Of a stretch of 64,000 bases of DNA, positions 44,348-53,186 are shown piece by piece (positions within the stretch are counted from its first letter, which is position 1; each line of letters opens with the position of its first letter). This stretch comes from Syntrophales bacterium (GTDB taxonomy: Bacteria; Desulfobacterota; Syntrophia; Syntrophales; UBA2210). The notes under the pieces are model-generated. The model made no database searches and was not told the origin of the DNA. It saw only the letters and a program-made list of their open reading frames with translations. The stretch spans positions 45,442-109,441 of the forward strand of contig JALNXD010000006.1 in the NCBI GenBank assembly GCA_023230565.1, given 5' to 3'. The position numbers were made by a program, and so were the translations under genes.

Positions 44348-45697
44348 TTACTTCTTGCATCTGTCAAGGTTTTCAGGAAGCGGCGGCATGCAGTATCTTG
44401 CGGGAATGATAAACATGTTGCCGATACCGGAAAGCTCTTCAAACCACAGATTCGGATAGATGTATTCGCTGGCATAGCAATTGAAATAGGCCTGATGATC
44501 ACAAGCCCGCATCGTATAGAGCGCACCCTGATATTCGTACTCGTCACCTTCCCACACGGGGATTATTTTTTCGGCATCAGTGCTGCCAGCCCTCTCGACG
44601 ACGCTCAGGAGCCAGTAGGTATCGGCCAGGGTTTTTCCTATGGTGCCGCCTGCCCACTTATAAAGAAGTGTATTGTAAGGTTTTTTCCAGCTTTTCCAGG
44701 CGTTGTTCCAGGCCATGCCAAATTTCTGCTCGTCCGGCGTCGCCATGACGCTCATGAACTGATTCACATGGAGGAGGCCCTTCGTTCCCTCGGGACCAAC
44801 TGCGGCAAGCCCGTTCGGTTCGTCCATGAAGAGATTCACAAAAGGGAGCTTCATTCCTAGATCTCGGGACTGTTTCAGCAGGTTTCCTGCATCGGGCAGC
44901 CAGTCTGCCGTATAGACGCAGTCGGCGCCGGATCCCATTATTTTGGTAATGTAGGGGGCAAAGTCCTTCATGAAAAGAGGATGGTACTCTTCACCGACTA
45001 TTTCTGCCTCCGGCTTGTATTTTTTCAGGCCCGCCTTGAATCCCTCCGCCATTGCATGGCCGAATGAGTAATCCTGGCAGAGGATATAGAATTTTGTTTC
45101 CGGCCGTGACGCCATATAGTAGCCGGAGGCAAGGCCATGCATGCTGGTGTTCATAATGGTCCTGAAGGTATACCGGTTGAAGTTTGGTGCATCCATGAGC
45201 TGATCCGAAAGAGCAAGACAGTTCATGAATATTTTCTTGTATTTTTGAGCGGTGTTCTGGATCACCAGTGCCAGGTGGGTTCCCGAAGTACCCCAGATCA
45301 GGTCTACATCGTCCTGAAGGCAGAGCTTCTCAACCTCTTTTTTGGTGGCCACAGGCGAGCTCTTTGTATCACCTTTCAATAATTCAATTTTTTTCTTATT
45401 GCCATCGACAAGAATTCCCCCCCGCTTGTTGATATCATGGGCAACCCATGTATTCACCGCCCAGAAGAGTTCACCGTTTCCGGCGCCGGCGCCTGAAAAG
45501 ATTTGCATGATGCCGATCTTGATCGTGTCTCCCGTGGGATTCACAAAATCATTTGGATCGAAATCGGACATATCAGAAAGTTTATTGACATCGAATTTAG
45601 CATCTGCGGCTGTTACCGAATGCGTCATTATCCCAGAAAGCAAAAGACAAAAACTACAAATGACGATCAGCATTAACTTTTTTAATCTGTACTTCAT
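44348..45697 (-). CDS. ABC transporter substrate-binding protein, branched-chain amino acid/amide type, orphan
   Basis: 449 residues with a Sec signal peptide (about 1-31, ending near VTAADA). The mature part is a periplasmic binding protein type I (IKIGIMQIFSGAGAGNGE, INKRGGILVDGNKKKIEL, and WGTSGTHLALVIQN). No permease or ATPase genes of this system are near, so its partner proteins are elsewhere. The ATG at 45697 follows AAGGAG. The gene has matching repeat ends on either side (44266 and 45984) in direct orientation. Ligand unknown; amino acids, urea or aromatic acids are known for the family. Confidence 0.88.
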   Translation of the reverse strand: MKYRLKKLMLIVICSFCLLLSGIMTHSVTAADAKFDVNKLSDMSDFDPNDFVNPTGDTIKIGIMQIFSGAGAGNGELFWAVNTWVAHDINKRGGILVDGNKKKIELLKGDTKSSPVATKKEVEKLCLQDDVDLIWGTSGTHLALVIQNTAQKYKKIFMNCLALSDQLMDAPNFNRYTFRTIMNTSMHGLASGYYMASRPETKFYILCQDYSFGHAMAEGFKAGLKKYKPEAEIVGEEYHPLFMKDFAPYITKIMGSGADCVYTADWLPDAGNLLKQSRDLGMKLPFVNLFMDEPNGLAAVGPEGTKGLLHVNQFMSVMATPDEQKFGMAWNNAWKSWKKPYNTLLYKWAGGTIGKTLADTYWLLSVVERAGSTDAEKIIPVWEGDEYEYQGALYTMRACDHQAYFNCYASEYIYPNLWFEELSGIGNMFIIPARYCMPPLPENLDRCKK

Positions 45698-45983
45698 ATG
45701 CAGTTCTCCTTTTTGTCCACCTATGTTTGCAGGGTAATAATAACCTTTTTCGATTCTCAAACTGCCGGTTGAATATGGCCGAAAGCAAAGCCCTCCTTTC
45801 TATTGGTGTATAGTCCCAAGGATTATATAACCTGATTCCTAGGCTTGAAAAAGTATACATCTCTGAAAACAAATGTCAATTCTTTTGGCATACTTGTGTC
45901 AGGAGCAAATAATATGTCCGGAGTTGTAGCACGTAATCTGTCCGGGCATGCTTTCACCTGGAGATGGCGGCAAGACGGCAAGG

Positions 45984-46001
45984 AAATGTGAACCCGTCCC
46001 C
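45984..46001 (+). repeat. Solitary repeat end
   Basis: AAATGTGAACCCGTCCCC followed by GATTTTT, the same as at 44266. It lies between the divergent binding-protein gene and tupA. No full partner is visible. The remaining intergenic bases (45698-46127) hold the two promoters and no gene. Confidence 0.8.
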
Positions 46002-46127
46002 GATTTTTCATTGATAAATTATGCTGGTATTTGCAGGGTTAAATGGTTATAAATAACGTTTATTGGTGATTTAAGGTCATTAATCGTAGTTCGAATGTTA
46101 TAGAATTTGGAAAGGAGAGTAGTTCAC

Positions 46128-46973
46128 ATGAAGTGGTTTTCCAGAAAATGGCTTTTGGTAATGGTGGTACTTTTCGTTTGTATTTTAGGCCTTTCCTTAC
46201 AGGCCGCGGCTGAAGATAAGGTTCTTCAGATGGCAACTACGACAAGTACCGATAATACCGGGCTCCTTGACTATCTGGCACCGACCTTTAAAGCCGACAC
46301 GGGGATCGAGCTGAGGTGGGTTGCAGTAGGTACGGGAAAGGCCCTCGAACTGGGAAAAAATTGCGATGTGGACGTTCTGTTCGTTCATGCGCCGGCGGCG
46401 GAAAGGAAATATGTAGAAGCGGGATCAGGAACCGACAGGCGCCAGATTATGTACAATGATTTCATCTTTATCGGCCCCAAGGCGGATCCGGCAGGGATAA
46501 AGGGGGCATCCGTGCAAGAGGCGCTCAAGAAAATAGCCACGAAAGGCGCCTCCTTTGCAAGTCGAGGGGACAACTCCGGAACGCACAAAATGGAAATCGA
46601 TTTATGGAAAGCCGCGGGCCTGGCGGTGCCGGACAAGGAATCCTGGTATATACAGACCGGCCAGGGGATGATCAATACCATCAACATCGCGGCAGAGCGG
46701 GATGCCTATACCTTGACGGACCGCGGAACCTTTATTAAGTATGAGGCAAACTGGAAGGGGAATTCCCCGCTTGTAATCCTGGTGGAAGGCGATGAAGCAC
46801 TTAGAAATCAGTACAGCGTGATCTCCGTCAATCCGGAAAAATGCAAGAATGTTCGCTATGAATATGCTCAGGCATTCGCACACTGGATCACATCAAAAAA
46901 GGCTCAGAAGATGATTGCCGAGTTCAAACTTATTGGCAAACAGCTTTTCACCCCCAATGCCGCGACAAAATAG
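46128..46973 (+). CDS. tupA: Tungstate ABC transporter substrate-binding protein
   Basis: 281 residues, exported (signal peptide to about AAAED). ATTTSTDNTGLLDYLAPTF directly after the signal is the TupA oxyanion-binding signature; GTGKALELGKNCDVDVLFVHAP and RGDNSGTHKMEIDLW complete the site. It captures tungstate (possibly molybdate) in the periplasm with high affinity. The ATG at 46128 follows GGAGAG; the frame starts seven codons earlier at a TTG. First gene of tupABC, the likely metal source for the aldehyde oxidoreductase nearby. Confidence 0.93.
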   Translation: MKWFSRKWLLVMVVLFVCILGLSLQAAAEDKVLQMATTTSTDNTGLLDYLAPTFKADTGIELRWVAVGTGKALELGKNCDVDVLFVHAPAAERKYVEAGSGTDRRQIMYNDFIFIGPKADPAGIKGASVQEALKKIATKGASFASRGDNSGTHKMEIDLWKAAGLAVPDKESWYIQTGQGMINTINIAAERDAYTLTDRGTFIKYEANWKGNSPLVILVEGDEALRNQYSVISVNPEKCKNVRYEYAQAFAHWITSKKAQKMIAEFKLIGKQLFTPNAATK

Positions 46974-46985
46974 TGTTGAGAATGC

Positions 46986-47681
46986 ATGGATTATATCTTT
47001 AACGGTTTTCTGAAGGCGGTAGAGCTTCTTGCAAGCGGTAATCCCGAGACCTATTCGGCAGTGTTCACTTCTCTGAAGGTCACGTCGCTTTCAATTGCGT
47101 CAAGTCTCATTGTGGGAATTCCCCTCGGTTTCATGCTGGGGTATTTCGATTTTACGGGAAAACGGCAGGTGCGGGCAGTGGTGGATACGCTACTCGCCCT
47201 GCCGACTGTCGTGGTTGGCCTTCTGGTGTATGCCTTTATTTCACGGCGTGGCCCTATGGGCGAACTGGGCCTTCTCTTTACCATCCCGGGTATCGCTGCC
47301 GCCCAGACGATCCTCATAACTCCGATTGTCATATCGCTTACGGCCACGGCCATAGAAAGCCTGGACCGGCGTCTCGGCATGACTCTGATTGCACTGGGAG
47401 CCAGGGGAAGGCAGATTATCGTTGCAAGTCTCCTCGAAGCCAGGTATGCGGTCCTGATCGCGGTCGTCACGGCCTACGGCAGAGCCATTTCCGAAGTCGG
47501 GGCTTCCATGATGATCGGTGGCAACATCAAGTGGCATACGCGTACGATTACGACCGCAATCGCGCTGGAAACAGGTAAAGGCGAATTCGCCCTCGGAATT
47601 GCCCTGGGAATAGTGTTGCTGTCGCTTGCCCTTTTTTTGAACTTCCTGCTTATGTTTCTGAAGCGGAGAAGGATCGCCTGA
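46986..47681 (+). CDS. tupB: Tungstate ABC transporter permease
   Basis: 231 residues, about five to six membrane helices. The EAA-type coupling loop is IALGARGRQIIVASLLEARYAV in position, with TAYGRAISEVGASMMIGGNI after it. It is a CysW/ModB-like inner-membrane channel. It starts 12 bases after tupA and overlaps tupC by one base. Confidence 0.93.
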   Translation: MDYIFNGFLKAVELLASGNPETYSAVFTSLKVTSLSIASSLIVGIPLGFMLGYFDFTGKRQVRAVVDTLLALPTVVVGLLVYAFISRRGPMGELGLLFTIPGIAAAQTILITPIVISLTATAIESLDRRLGMTLIALGARGRQIIVASLLEARYAVLIAVVTAYGRAISEVGASMMIGGNIKWHTRTITTAIALETGKGEFALGIALGIVLLSLALFLNFLLMFLKRRRIA

Positions 47682-48706
47682 TGGAATCGCGCCCCCTTTA
47701 CGAGCTTGCCGATGTAGTCTACAGATATGGGGATCACTTCGAACTCGCCGTACCGAATCTTTCCATCCCGGCCGGTTCGTCGATCGGGGTTACCGGACCC
47801 AACGGCGGTGGAAAGACAACCCTCCTGAAACTGCTTTCTTTTATCGAAAAACCGTACAAAGGGACAATATTCTTCGACGGCCGCAGAATCCGGGAACAGG
47901 ATCACCACGTCACCCGTGAAATCACCATCCTTTTTCAGGAGCCCTACCTTCTGAAGCGCACGGTCTTCGATAATGTGGCATACGGGTTGAAGGTGCGCAA
48001 CGAAAGAGGAAATATCACAGCAAAGGTACGGGGGGCACTCAATCTTGTAGGCCTTCCCTACACTGTATTTGCAAAGCGCCAGTGGTTCGAGCTGTCGGGA
48101 GGCGAAGCGCAGCGGGTTGCCCTGGCTTCGAGGTTGATCCTCAATCCCCGGGTCCTGATTCTGGACGAGCCGACGGCCAGCGTCGACCAGGAGAGCGCGC
48201 TGCTTATCAATGAGGCGGTCAGGAGTTTTAGGGAAAAATACGGAACAACATTGATAGTGGCAAGCCACGACAGGATCTGGCTCAGCACCGTTACAGACAG
48301 TATTATGAAAGTTCGAAAGGGGCGGCTGGAATCATTCGATCCGGAAAATCTGATTCCCGGACCCTGGATACACACCGACAACGGCCTGCATACGAAAGCG
48401 CTTTCGGACGGCCGGCACATCAAAGCGCTGTCACCGCCCGGGAAACAGACAACGGGTTATCTCCGGCCGGCCGACATCGTCGTTGCAACGAATTGCCCTT
48501 CGGACCTGTCGACACAAAATATACTTGAAGGCATCATCACCCAGATGACCTTCGAAAACAATGAAAAGGCGGTTTTCCTCAGCGCGTCAGTGGCCGAGCT
48601 TTCTCTTTCCTGCAAACTGACCCAAGCGGCCGTGGAAAAATTGCGGCTTTTCCCAGGAAAAAAGGTGTGGCTTCTCTTCAAGGCCTCGTCATTCAGGTGG
48701 CATTGA
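47681..48706 (+). CDS. tupC: Tungstate ABC transporter ATP-binding protein with extended C-terminal domain
   Basis: 341 residues. Walker A GPNGGGKTT (near 44), signature LSGGEAQRVALA, and Walker B VLILDEPTASVD, followed by the His switch in VASHD. The last 110 residues extend past the ATPase core and look like a TOBE/regulatory domain. This is longer than the roughly 230-residue ModC-like TupC of many bacteria and might sense the oxyanion. It ends 18 bases before repeat copy C. Confidence 0.92.
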   Translation: MESRPLYELADVVYRYGDHFELAVPNLSIPAGSSIGVTGPNGGGKTTLLKLLSFIEKPYKGTIFFDGRRIREQDHHVTREITILFQEPYLLKRTVFDNVAYGLKVRNERGNITAKVRGALNLVGLPYTVFAKRQWFELSGGEAQRVALASRLILNPRVLILDEPTASVDQESALLINEAVRSFREKYGTTLIVASHDRIWLSTVTDSIMKVRKGRLESFDPENLIPGPWIHTDNGLHTKALSDGRHIKALSPPGKQTTGYLRPADIVVATNCPSDLSTQNILEGIITQMTFENNEKAVFLSASVAELSLSCKLTQAAVEKLRLFPGKKVWLLFKASSFRWH

Positions 48707-48723
48707 AACCGGAGAAATCGGGA

Positions 48724-48848
48724 GAAATCGGGGACGGGTTCACATTTCCTGCATACTCCATCGTGGCAACTGTCAATCTATCTGCTACGAACACTTTGCG
48801 CATGCTTTCCGTCTAATATACGCGAAATGTGAACCCGTCCCCGATTTC
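48724..48848 (+). repeat. MITE/BIME-like repeat, copy C (complete)
   Basis: A 125-base element with perfect 24-base terminal inverted repeats. The outer six bases are GAAATC/GATTTC and the inner 18 are GGGGACGGGTTCACATTT (48730-48747) and its complement (48825-48842). The interior resembles copy D (CATACT..CATC; TCTAATATA..GCG). It holds no ORF. To 49073 there is only an AT-rich stretch with no further gene. Confidence 0.9.
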
Positions 48849-49073
48849 TCAGAGTATTCCTCATTTGATTGTAAGGACGATTTGGCCTGCGAGGTAAGCT
48901 TTTTATGAGAACATTAACTTATTTTATCTTTTATCTTTTTCCATTTCTTCGAATATGCTACCGTAAAGTGCTTTAAAAAAAGAGGCTTTTTCCTTTTTTA
49001 TATTTTCGCAATGCCGTGTCTTCATGCGGCCCAAAAGTGATGCATTCTACATTATAAAAAGAGGGGGGACCTG

Positions 49074-50246
49074 ATGTACAGCTTTGAATTGTCCGAAGAG
49101 AAGAAACAGTATCAGGAGCTGGCGAAAAAATTTGCCGAAAATGAAGTGAAACCATTCAATGAAAAGTTCGATGATGACTGGAACAGTCATGTTTATATGT
49201 CAATTGTACTGAAAAAAGCAGCGGAACTCGGATTCATGGGTTTACCTGTAGATCCGAAATACGGAGGGTCGGGAGCAGACGGCATGACGATTATGGCTGT
49301 ACTGGAAGAGCTGGCCGCTGTCAACGGCGGAGTAGCCTGTGTGATAGGCGATACATGGTTCGCCCAGACGCCGATCGTGATCGCCGCCAATGAAGAACAG
49401 CGCGAGCGGTTCCTGCGTCCTCTCGCATCCCGCGAGGAGGCTAACCTTGGCTGCATCTGTATGACCGAACCGGCTTCAGGCGCCGATATCGAAGACCCCA
49501 GGATGAAACTTCGCACCGTGAAGACAGTTGTAACGGAAGAAGCAGATCACTTTATCATAAACGGTGTCAAGATGTGGCCGAGTAACGCCGGAATCGCCTC
49601 CCATTACGTTGTCATTGCCACCACAGATCCCAAACAGGAAGAGAAAGGGTCATGCATCATTGTTGTCGAAGAGGGAACGCCTGGGCTCACTTTCGGAAAA
49701 ATCGAACGAAAAATGGGAATGCCCGAAGACCAGAACCGGGAAGTGGTATTCAATAATGTGCGTGTCCCGAAAACCAATCTCCTCGGAAAGATCGGCGACG
49801 GCCAGCGGATCCTTCAGACGACGGTGGCATACAATCGCCTGGGAGCGGGCATGATCTCCGTCGGGATGGCCCGGGGTGCCTTCGAATATGCCCTCCAGTA
49901 CTGTAAAAGCCGGGTTGTGGGAGGCAAGGCGTTGATAAAGCACAGTCTTATTTCAGCCATGTTTGCCGATATGGCCACCAAGATAGATGCGGCCCGCCTG
50001 CTTGTCTACCGTGCCTCGTGGGCGCTCAAGAAACGCGATCCCAACCGGGCCCGCTATTCCGACATGGCAAAGGTATACGCGACCAATGCCGCCATGGACG
50101 TCACTTCGAACTGCGTGCAGGTTATGGGCTCCTATGGCTACTCACGGGAATATCCCGTCGAGAAGTACATGCGCGATGCAAAAATCGTCCAGATCTATCT
50201 TGGCCCCAACGAATTGCTCCAGCAGCTGATCGGAGAGAGCTTATAA
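49074..50246 (+). CDS. Acyl-CoA dehydrogenase-family protein lacking both known catalytic glutamates
   Basis: 390 residues with the complete acyl-CoA dehydrogenase fold: ICMTEPASGADI (FAD/substrate contacts), GVKMWPSNAG, and the C-terminal GSYGYSREYPVEKYMRD. In most members the base is Glu at the IYEGT motif (Glu376 in MCAD); here the motif is IYLGPNEL with L376. The alternative base of isovaleryl- and long-chain enzymes, in ERLxLA, is N254 (AYNRLGAG). So neither known base is present. It may use another residue, or catalyse another CoA-ester reaction. GGGGGG lies ahead of the ATG. Flanked on both sides by repeat elements. Confidence 0.85.
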   Translation: MYSFELSEEKKQYQELAKKFAENEVKPFNEKFDDDWNSHVYMSIVLKKAAELGFMGLPVDPKYGGSGADGMTIMAVLEELAAVNGGVACVIGDTWFAQTPIVIAANEEQRERFLRPLASREEANLGCICMTEPASGADIEDPRMKLRTVKTVVTEEADHFIINGVKMWPSNAGIASHYVVIATTDPKQEEKGSCIIVVEEGTPGLTFGKIERKMGMPEDQNREVVFNNVRVPKTNLLGKIGDGQRILQTTVAYNRLGAGMISVGMARGAFEYALQYCKSRVVGGKALIKHSLISAMFADMATKIDAARLLVYRASWALKKRDPNRARYSDMAKVYATNAAMDVTSNCVQVMGSYGYSREYPVEKYMRDAKIVQIYLGPNELLQQLIGESL

Positions 50247-50280
50247 GATGCTTCTGGTGCACACCGAATAGTACAAATTG

Positions 50281-50391
50281 CAAATTGGGGACGGGTTCAC
50301 ATTTCAGGCATACTTCATCTTCGCGAGCTACGACAGCCGTCTACATGCAGCTTTTCTAATATATGCGAAATGTGAACCCGTCCCCAATTTG
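50281..50391 (+). repeat. MITE/BIME-like repeat, copy D (complete)
   Basis: A 111-base element with perfect terminal inverted repeats: outer CAAATT/AATTTG, inner GGGGACGGGTTCACATTT (50287-50304) and complement (50368-50385). Interior related to copy C and, inverted, to copy A. The outer six bases differ from copy C but are again a perfect inverted pair. No ORF. The remaining bases to 50531 hold the promoter region of the next gene. Confidence 0.9.
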
Positions 50392-50531
50392 ATGCGTATG
50401 GAATGGTTGTTGGGCTAAAAATCCATGCTTAAAAAATCTTGACAAGATTTGGACAAATGTATCAATACTATTGTGTCCGGAATACGAGAGAATAATTGAA
50501 GGTTGCTGCGGGAAAAACGTGAGGTGCAGGC

Positions 50532-51284
50532 ATGAGATTCAATGGCATGAATTTCATTATAACCGGCGCTGCCCAGGGCATTGGCAGATCGATTTCACTC
50601 AAGCTGGCCAGGCAAGGCGCAAATGTTGTGGTGGCCGACCTGAATGAATCTGAAGCTCTGAAGGTAGCCTATGAAATTGATTGCATGGGTAAGGCAGCTC
50701 TTCCACTGAAGGTTGATATTACCGATACCGAATCAGTTAGGCACATGGTTGCAGAGACGATTGAGAAATTTCAATTTATTGATGGACTGGTTAACAATGC
50801 GGGAGGAGATCAAATCGGTTTTTTCCTGGATACCGATGAAGAAATATGGGATCAATTAATCTCTCTGAATCTGATGGGTCCTATCCGTTGCTGCCATGAA
50901 GTGCTGAAGGTGATGGTCCCGCGGCAACGAGGGAAAATAGTCAATATAGGTTCGGACGCTGCAAGGCATGGCTCCATAGGGGAGGCGGTCTATTCCGCGG
51001 CAAAAGGCGGAGTGATTGCTTTTACTAAATCTTTAGCGAGGGAAGTGGCCAGATACCAGATAAATGTAAATTGTGTATCACCGGGCCCTACAAAAACAGC
51101 TCAGCTTGAACAATCTCAAGCAATTTTACCCGGATTGGCCGATGCACTGAAAAAATCGATCCCTTTGAAGCGACTGGGTGAACCCGATAACATTGCAGAT
51201 GCTGTGGTCTTTCTTCTATCAGATGAAGCAGATTACATAACGGGTCAAACTGTAAGCGTGAGCGGGGGCTTGACCATGCTTTGA
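50532..51284 (+). CDS. Short-chain dehydrogenase/reductase (FabG-like)
   Basis: 250 residues, classical SDR. Cofactor motif TGAAQGIGRS near residue 12, NNAGG near 90, catalytic Ser in VNIGSDAA, and catalytic Y-x3-K in YSAAKGG. The C-terminal ITGQTVSVSGGL is the usual end. An oxidoreductase of hydroxyacyl- or keto compounds; in this setting a CoA-ester oxidation step is plausible. The start lacks a strong ribosome site (GTGAGG 9 bases upstream). No close partner genes. Confidence 0.9.
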   Translation: MRFNGMNFIITGAAQGIGRSISLKLARQGANVVVADLNESEALKVAYEIDCMGKAALPLKVDITDTESVRHMVAETIEKFQFIDGLVNNAGGDQIGFFLDTDEEIWDQLISLNLMGPIRCCHEVLKVMVPRQRGKIVNIGSDAARHGSIGEAVYSAAKGGVIAFTKSLAREVARYQINVNCVSPGPTKTAQLEQSQAILPGLADALKKSIPLKRLGEPDNIADAVVFLLSDEADYITGQTVSVSGGLTML

Positions 51285-51441
51285 AAAATTATTCCCTTTG
51301 ATGGGGGATTGCATTTTTTACGGAACTTCGATACCGCAGACAAGATGCAGTTGCTCAGAGGGAGGCGGTACTTACCTTTTCTGATTGATCTTGGATGACT
51401 TTTTCATGATCATTAAACTTGATCTCGTGTCTTTCTTAAAG

Positions 51442-51459
51442 AAATGTGAACCCGTCCCC
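51442..51459 (+). repeat. Solitary repeat end
   Basis: AAATGTGAACCCGTCCCC followed by AATTAG. It lies in the gap downstream of the SDR gene, and its counterpart in the opposite orientation lies at 51988 on the other side of the next gene. Confidence 0.8.
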
Positions 51460-51479
51460 AATTAGTTGCAGGTGATGCG

Positions 51480-51965
51480 TCATCCTATATATTTTTTCCC
51501 TATTATCGAATCGACTACAAGTTTGATTATTGTCACGAAATTATAGGATTTGTCGTTTTTTATATATTTACGTACTATCGGGTCCGGGTCATCTTCCAGG
51601 TGCTGTAAGAGAATATTCAGTCCATGCTTTTTCTCTTCCAGATCCTCAACAATTATCATACGCCCCCGGATGATTAATGATGCATAATCATGATTGCATT
51701 CACCCTTCAAGTATCCATGATCTTCGATTATTGTTGCGCATACTTTTTGATTTTCTTTTATATACTCGAGTTTATCGCCATCATGTGCACAATGAAAATA
51801 AAAGCTGTTGTTTTCAAAATCAAATCCATAGCTTAAGGTAACAATATATGGGATGTCATCCTTCGACAGTGCGATTGTTGCATGATTTCCTTTTGTGATT
51901 ATTGCCTTAATTTCTTCGGCATCGATAATTTCATTTTTCATTCTCTTCGGGTGATGCAGGTCCAT
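51480..51965 (-). CDS. Pyridoxamine 5'-phosphate oxidase-like flavin-binding protein
   Basis: 161 residues, split-barrel FMN-binding fold. Typical segments are NHATIALSKDDIPYIVTLSYG, FYFHCAHDGDKLEYIKEN and CATIIEDHGY, which match the COG3467/Pnp-oxidase-like group. These proteins act as flavin reductases or in detoxification, not in vitamin B6 synthesis. The ATG at 51965 follows GGAGG by 4 bases; an internal Met (MKNEII) is a second choice. Repeat ends flank the gene on both sides, facing outwards, which hints that it moved or was bracketed with them. Confidence 0.85.
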   Translation of the reverse strand: MDLHHPKRMKNEIIDAEEIKAIITKGNHATIALSKDDIPYIVTLSYGFDFENNSFYFHCAHDGDKLEYIKENQKVCATIIEDHGYLKGECNHDYASLIIRGRMIIVEDLEEKKHGLNILLQHLEDDPDPIVRKYIKNDKSYNFVTIIKLVVDSIIGKKYIG

Positions 51966-51987
51966 ATCGCCTCCGTTTCTGGTTTAT

Positions 51988-52019
51988 GGGGACGGGTTCA
52001 CATTTTTTTTTAACCCGTC
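51988..52019 (+). repeat. Solitary repeat end with a short self-complementary hairpin
   Basis: GGGGACGGGTTCACATTT (51988-52005) followed by Ts and AACCCGTC (52012-52019), so that GACGGGTT and AACCCGTC form an 8-bp stem. It may be a collapsed copy of the paired element. No gene to 52327. Confidence 0.75.
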
Positions 52020-52327
52020 GTGAGAAAATGAGCGAATTCGTGCCTCATTAACAGTTTCATTGTAATGCAATAATAAAGTCGTAAACTGACAAGGATTGCG
52101 CATGCATTGCGAACGGCCGTCCTGCGACATGATACTACATATGAGCCATCCTAATATGTCGCATATGGGGATGTCCAGAACAAAAATGGACTCTGATAAA
52201 GCTTTTCTGTCTTGATCGGTTTTTCCCGAAATGGTAGTAATTACTCTTCCCAAGCAAAAGAAGATGCCAGTGATGATCAGCAGAACGGGTGTCTTGTAAA
52301 AATGAATGAATAAGGAGAAGGAAATAC

Positions 52328-53137
52328 ATGCCTCAGATGGATCTCAATACACTGTTTTCATTGAGCGGAAAAGTTGCCCTGGTGACCGGAGGATCACGGG
52401 GTATCGGAAAAATGATCGCTCAGGGGCTGCTTCAGGCAGGCGCAAAAGTATATGTGACGGCGCGCAAAAAAGCTGCCTGCGAAGAGGCGGCAGAGGAACT
52501 CTCGGCATTCGGTTCCTGTACGGCGATTTCGGCAGATGTTGGAACCGCCGGGGGCCGTAAGGCGCTTTTGAAAATGTTCAGCGAAAAAGAAGACATGCTT
52601 CACATCTTGATCAATAACGCAGGAACGAATTGGGGAGAAATGTTTGACAAGTATCCGGACGATGCCTTTGATAAGGTACTGAATTTAAATGTGAGTGCGG
52701 TATTTTCAATGACGCGGGATTTTGTTCATCTCCTTGAAAAAGGGGCAACGAGGGAAGATCCGGCGCGGGTAGTCAATATCGGTTCCATGGACGGCCTTCA
52801 TATTCCGACAGTGTCCCGCACCGGTACCTATGCCTATACGTCGAGCAAAGCGGCAGTCCATCATCTCACCAGGAATCTGGCGGTTGCTCTCAGTCCGCGT
52901 TTTATAACCGTCAATGCCATCGCTCCCGGATTTTTCCCGAGCCGCATGACCGACTTTGTATTCGACAAATACCTGCCGGATATAGAAGAGAACAGCCTCA
53001 TGAAACGCGCAGGAAAACCGGAGGAAATGGCGGCAGTGGCTATCTATCTTTGTTCAAAGGGAGGCGCCTACACCGATGGTGCGGTAATTCCGGTGGATGG
53101 GGGAACATCAGTCAACAGCCAACATGTGAAATTCTAG
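52328..53137 (+). CDS. Short-chain dehydrogenase/reductase (RhlG/FabG-like)
   Basis: 269 residues, classical SDR: GGSRGIGKMIA near residue 21, NNAGTNWG near 96, catalytic Ser in VVNIGSMDG, and the Y-x3-K in YTSSKAAVHH. The C-terminal TDGAVIPVDGGT is conserved. It has the short insert of RhlG-like reductases (ATREDPARVV). AAGGAG lies 10 bases upstream. It is followed 49 bases later by the AICAR transformylase gene, without an evident metabolic link. Confidence 0.9.
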   Translation: MPQMDLNTLFSLSGKVALVTGGSRGIGKMIAQGLLQAGAKVYVTARKKAACEEAAEELSAFGSCTAISADVGTAGGRKALLKMFSEKEDMLHILINNAGTNWGEMFDKYPDDAFDKVLNLNVSAVFSMTRDFVHLLEKGATREDPARVVNIGSMDGLHIPTVSRTGTYAYTSSKAAVHHLTRNLAVALSPRFITVNAIAPGFFPSRMTDFVFDKYLPDIEENSLMKRAGKPEEMAAVAIYLCSKGGAYTDGAVIPVDGGTSVNSQHVKF

Positions 53138-53186
53138 GTACAGAACAATTATATGACCATTTCTAAAAGGAGATTAATGACAAAAA

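Noticed and set aside
46020..46127. Molybdate/tungstate riboswitch or ModE-type operator ahead of tupA
   Set aside because: AT-rich words such as TATAAATAACG are present, but there is no clear inverted repeat of the known sites and no conserved riboswitch structure that I can recognise.
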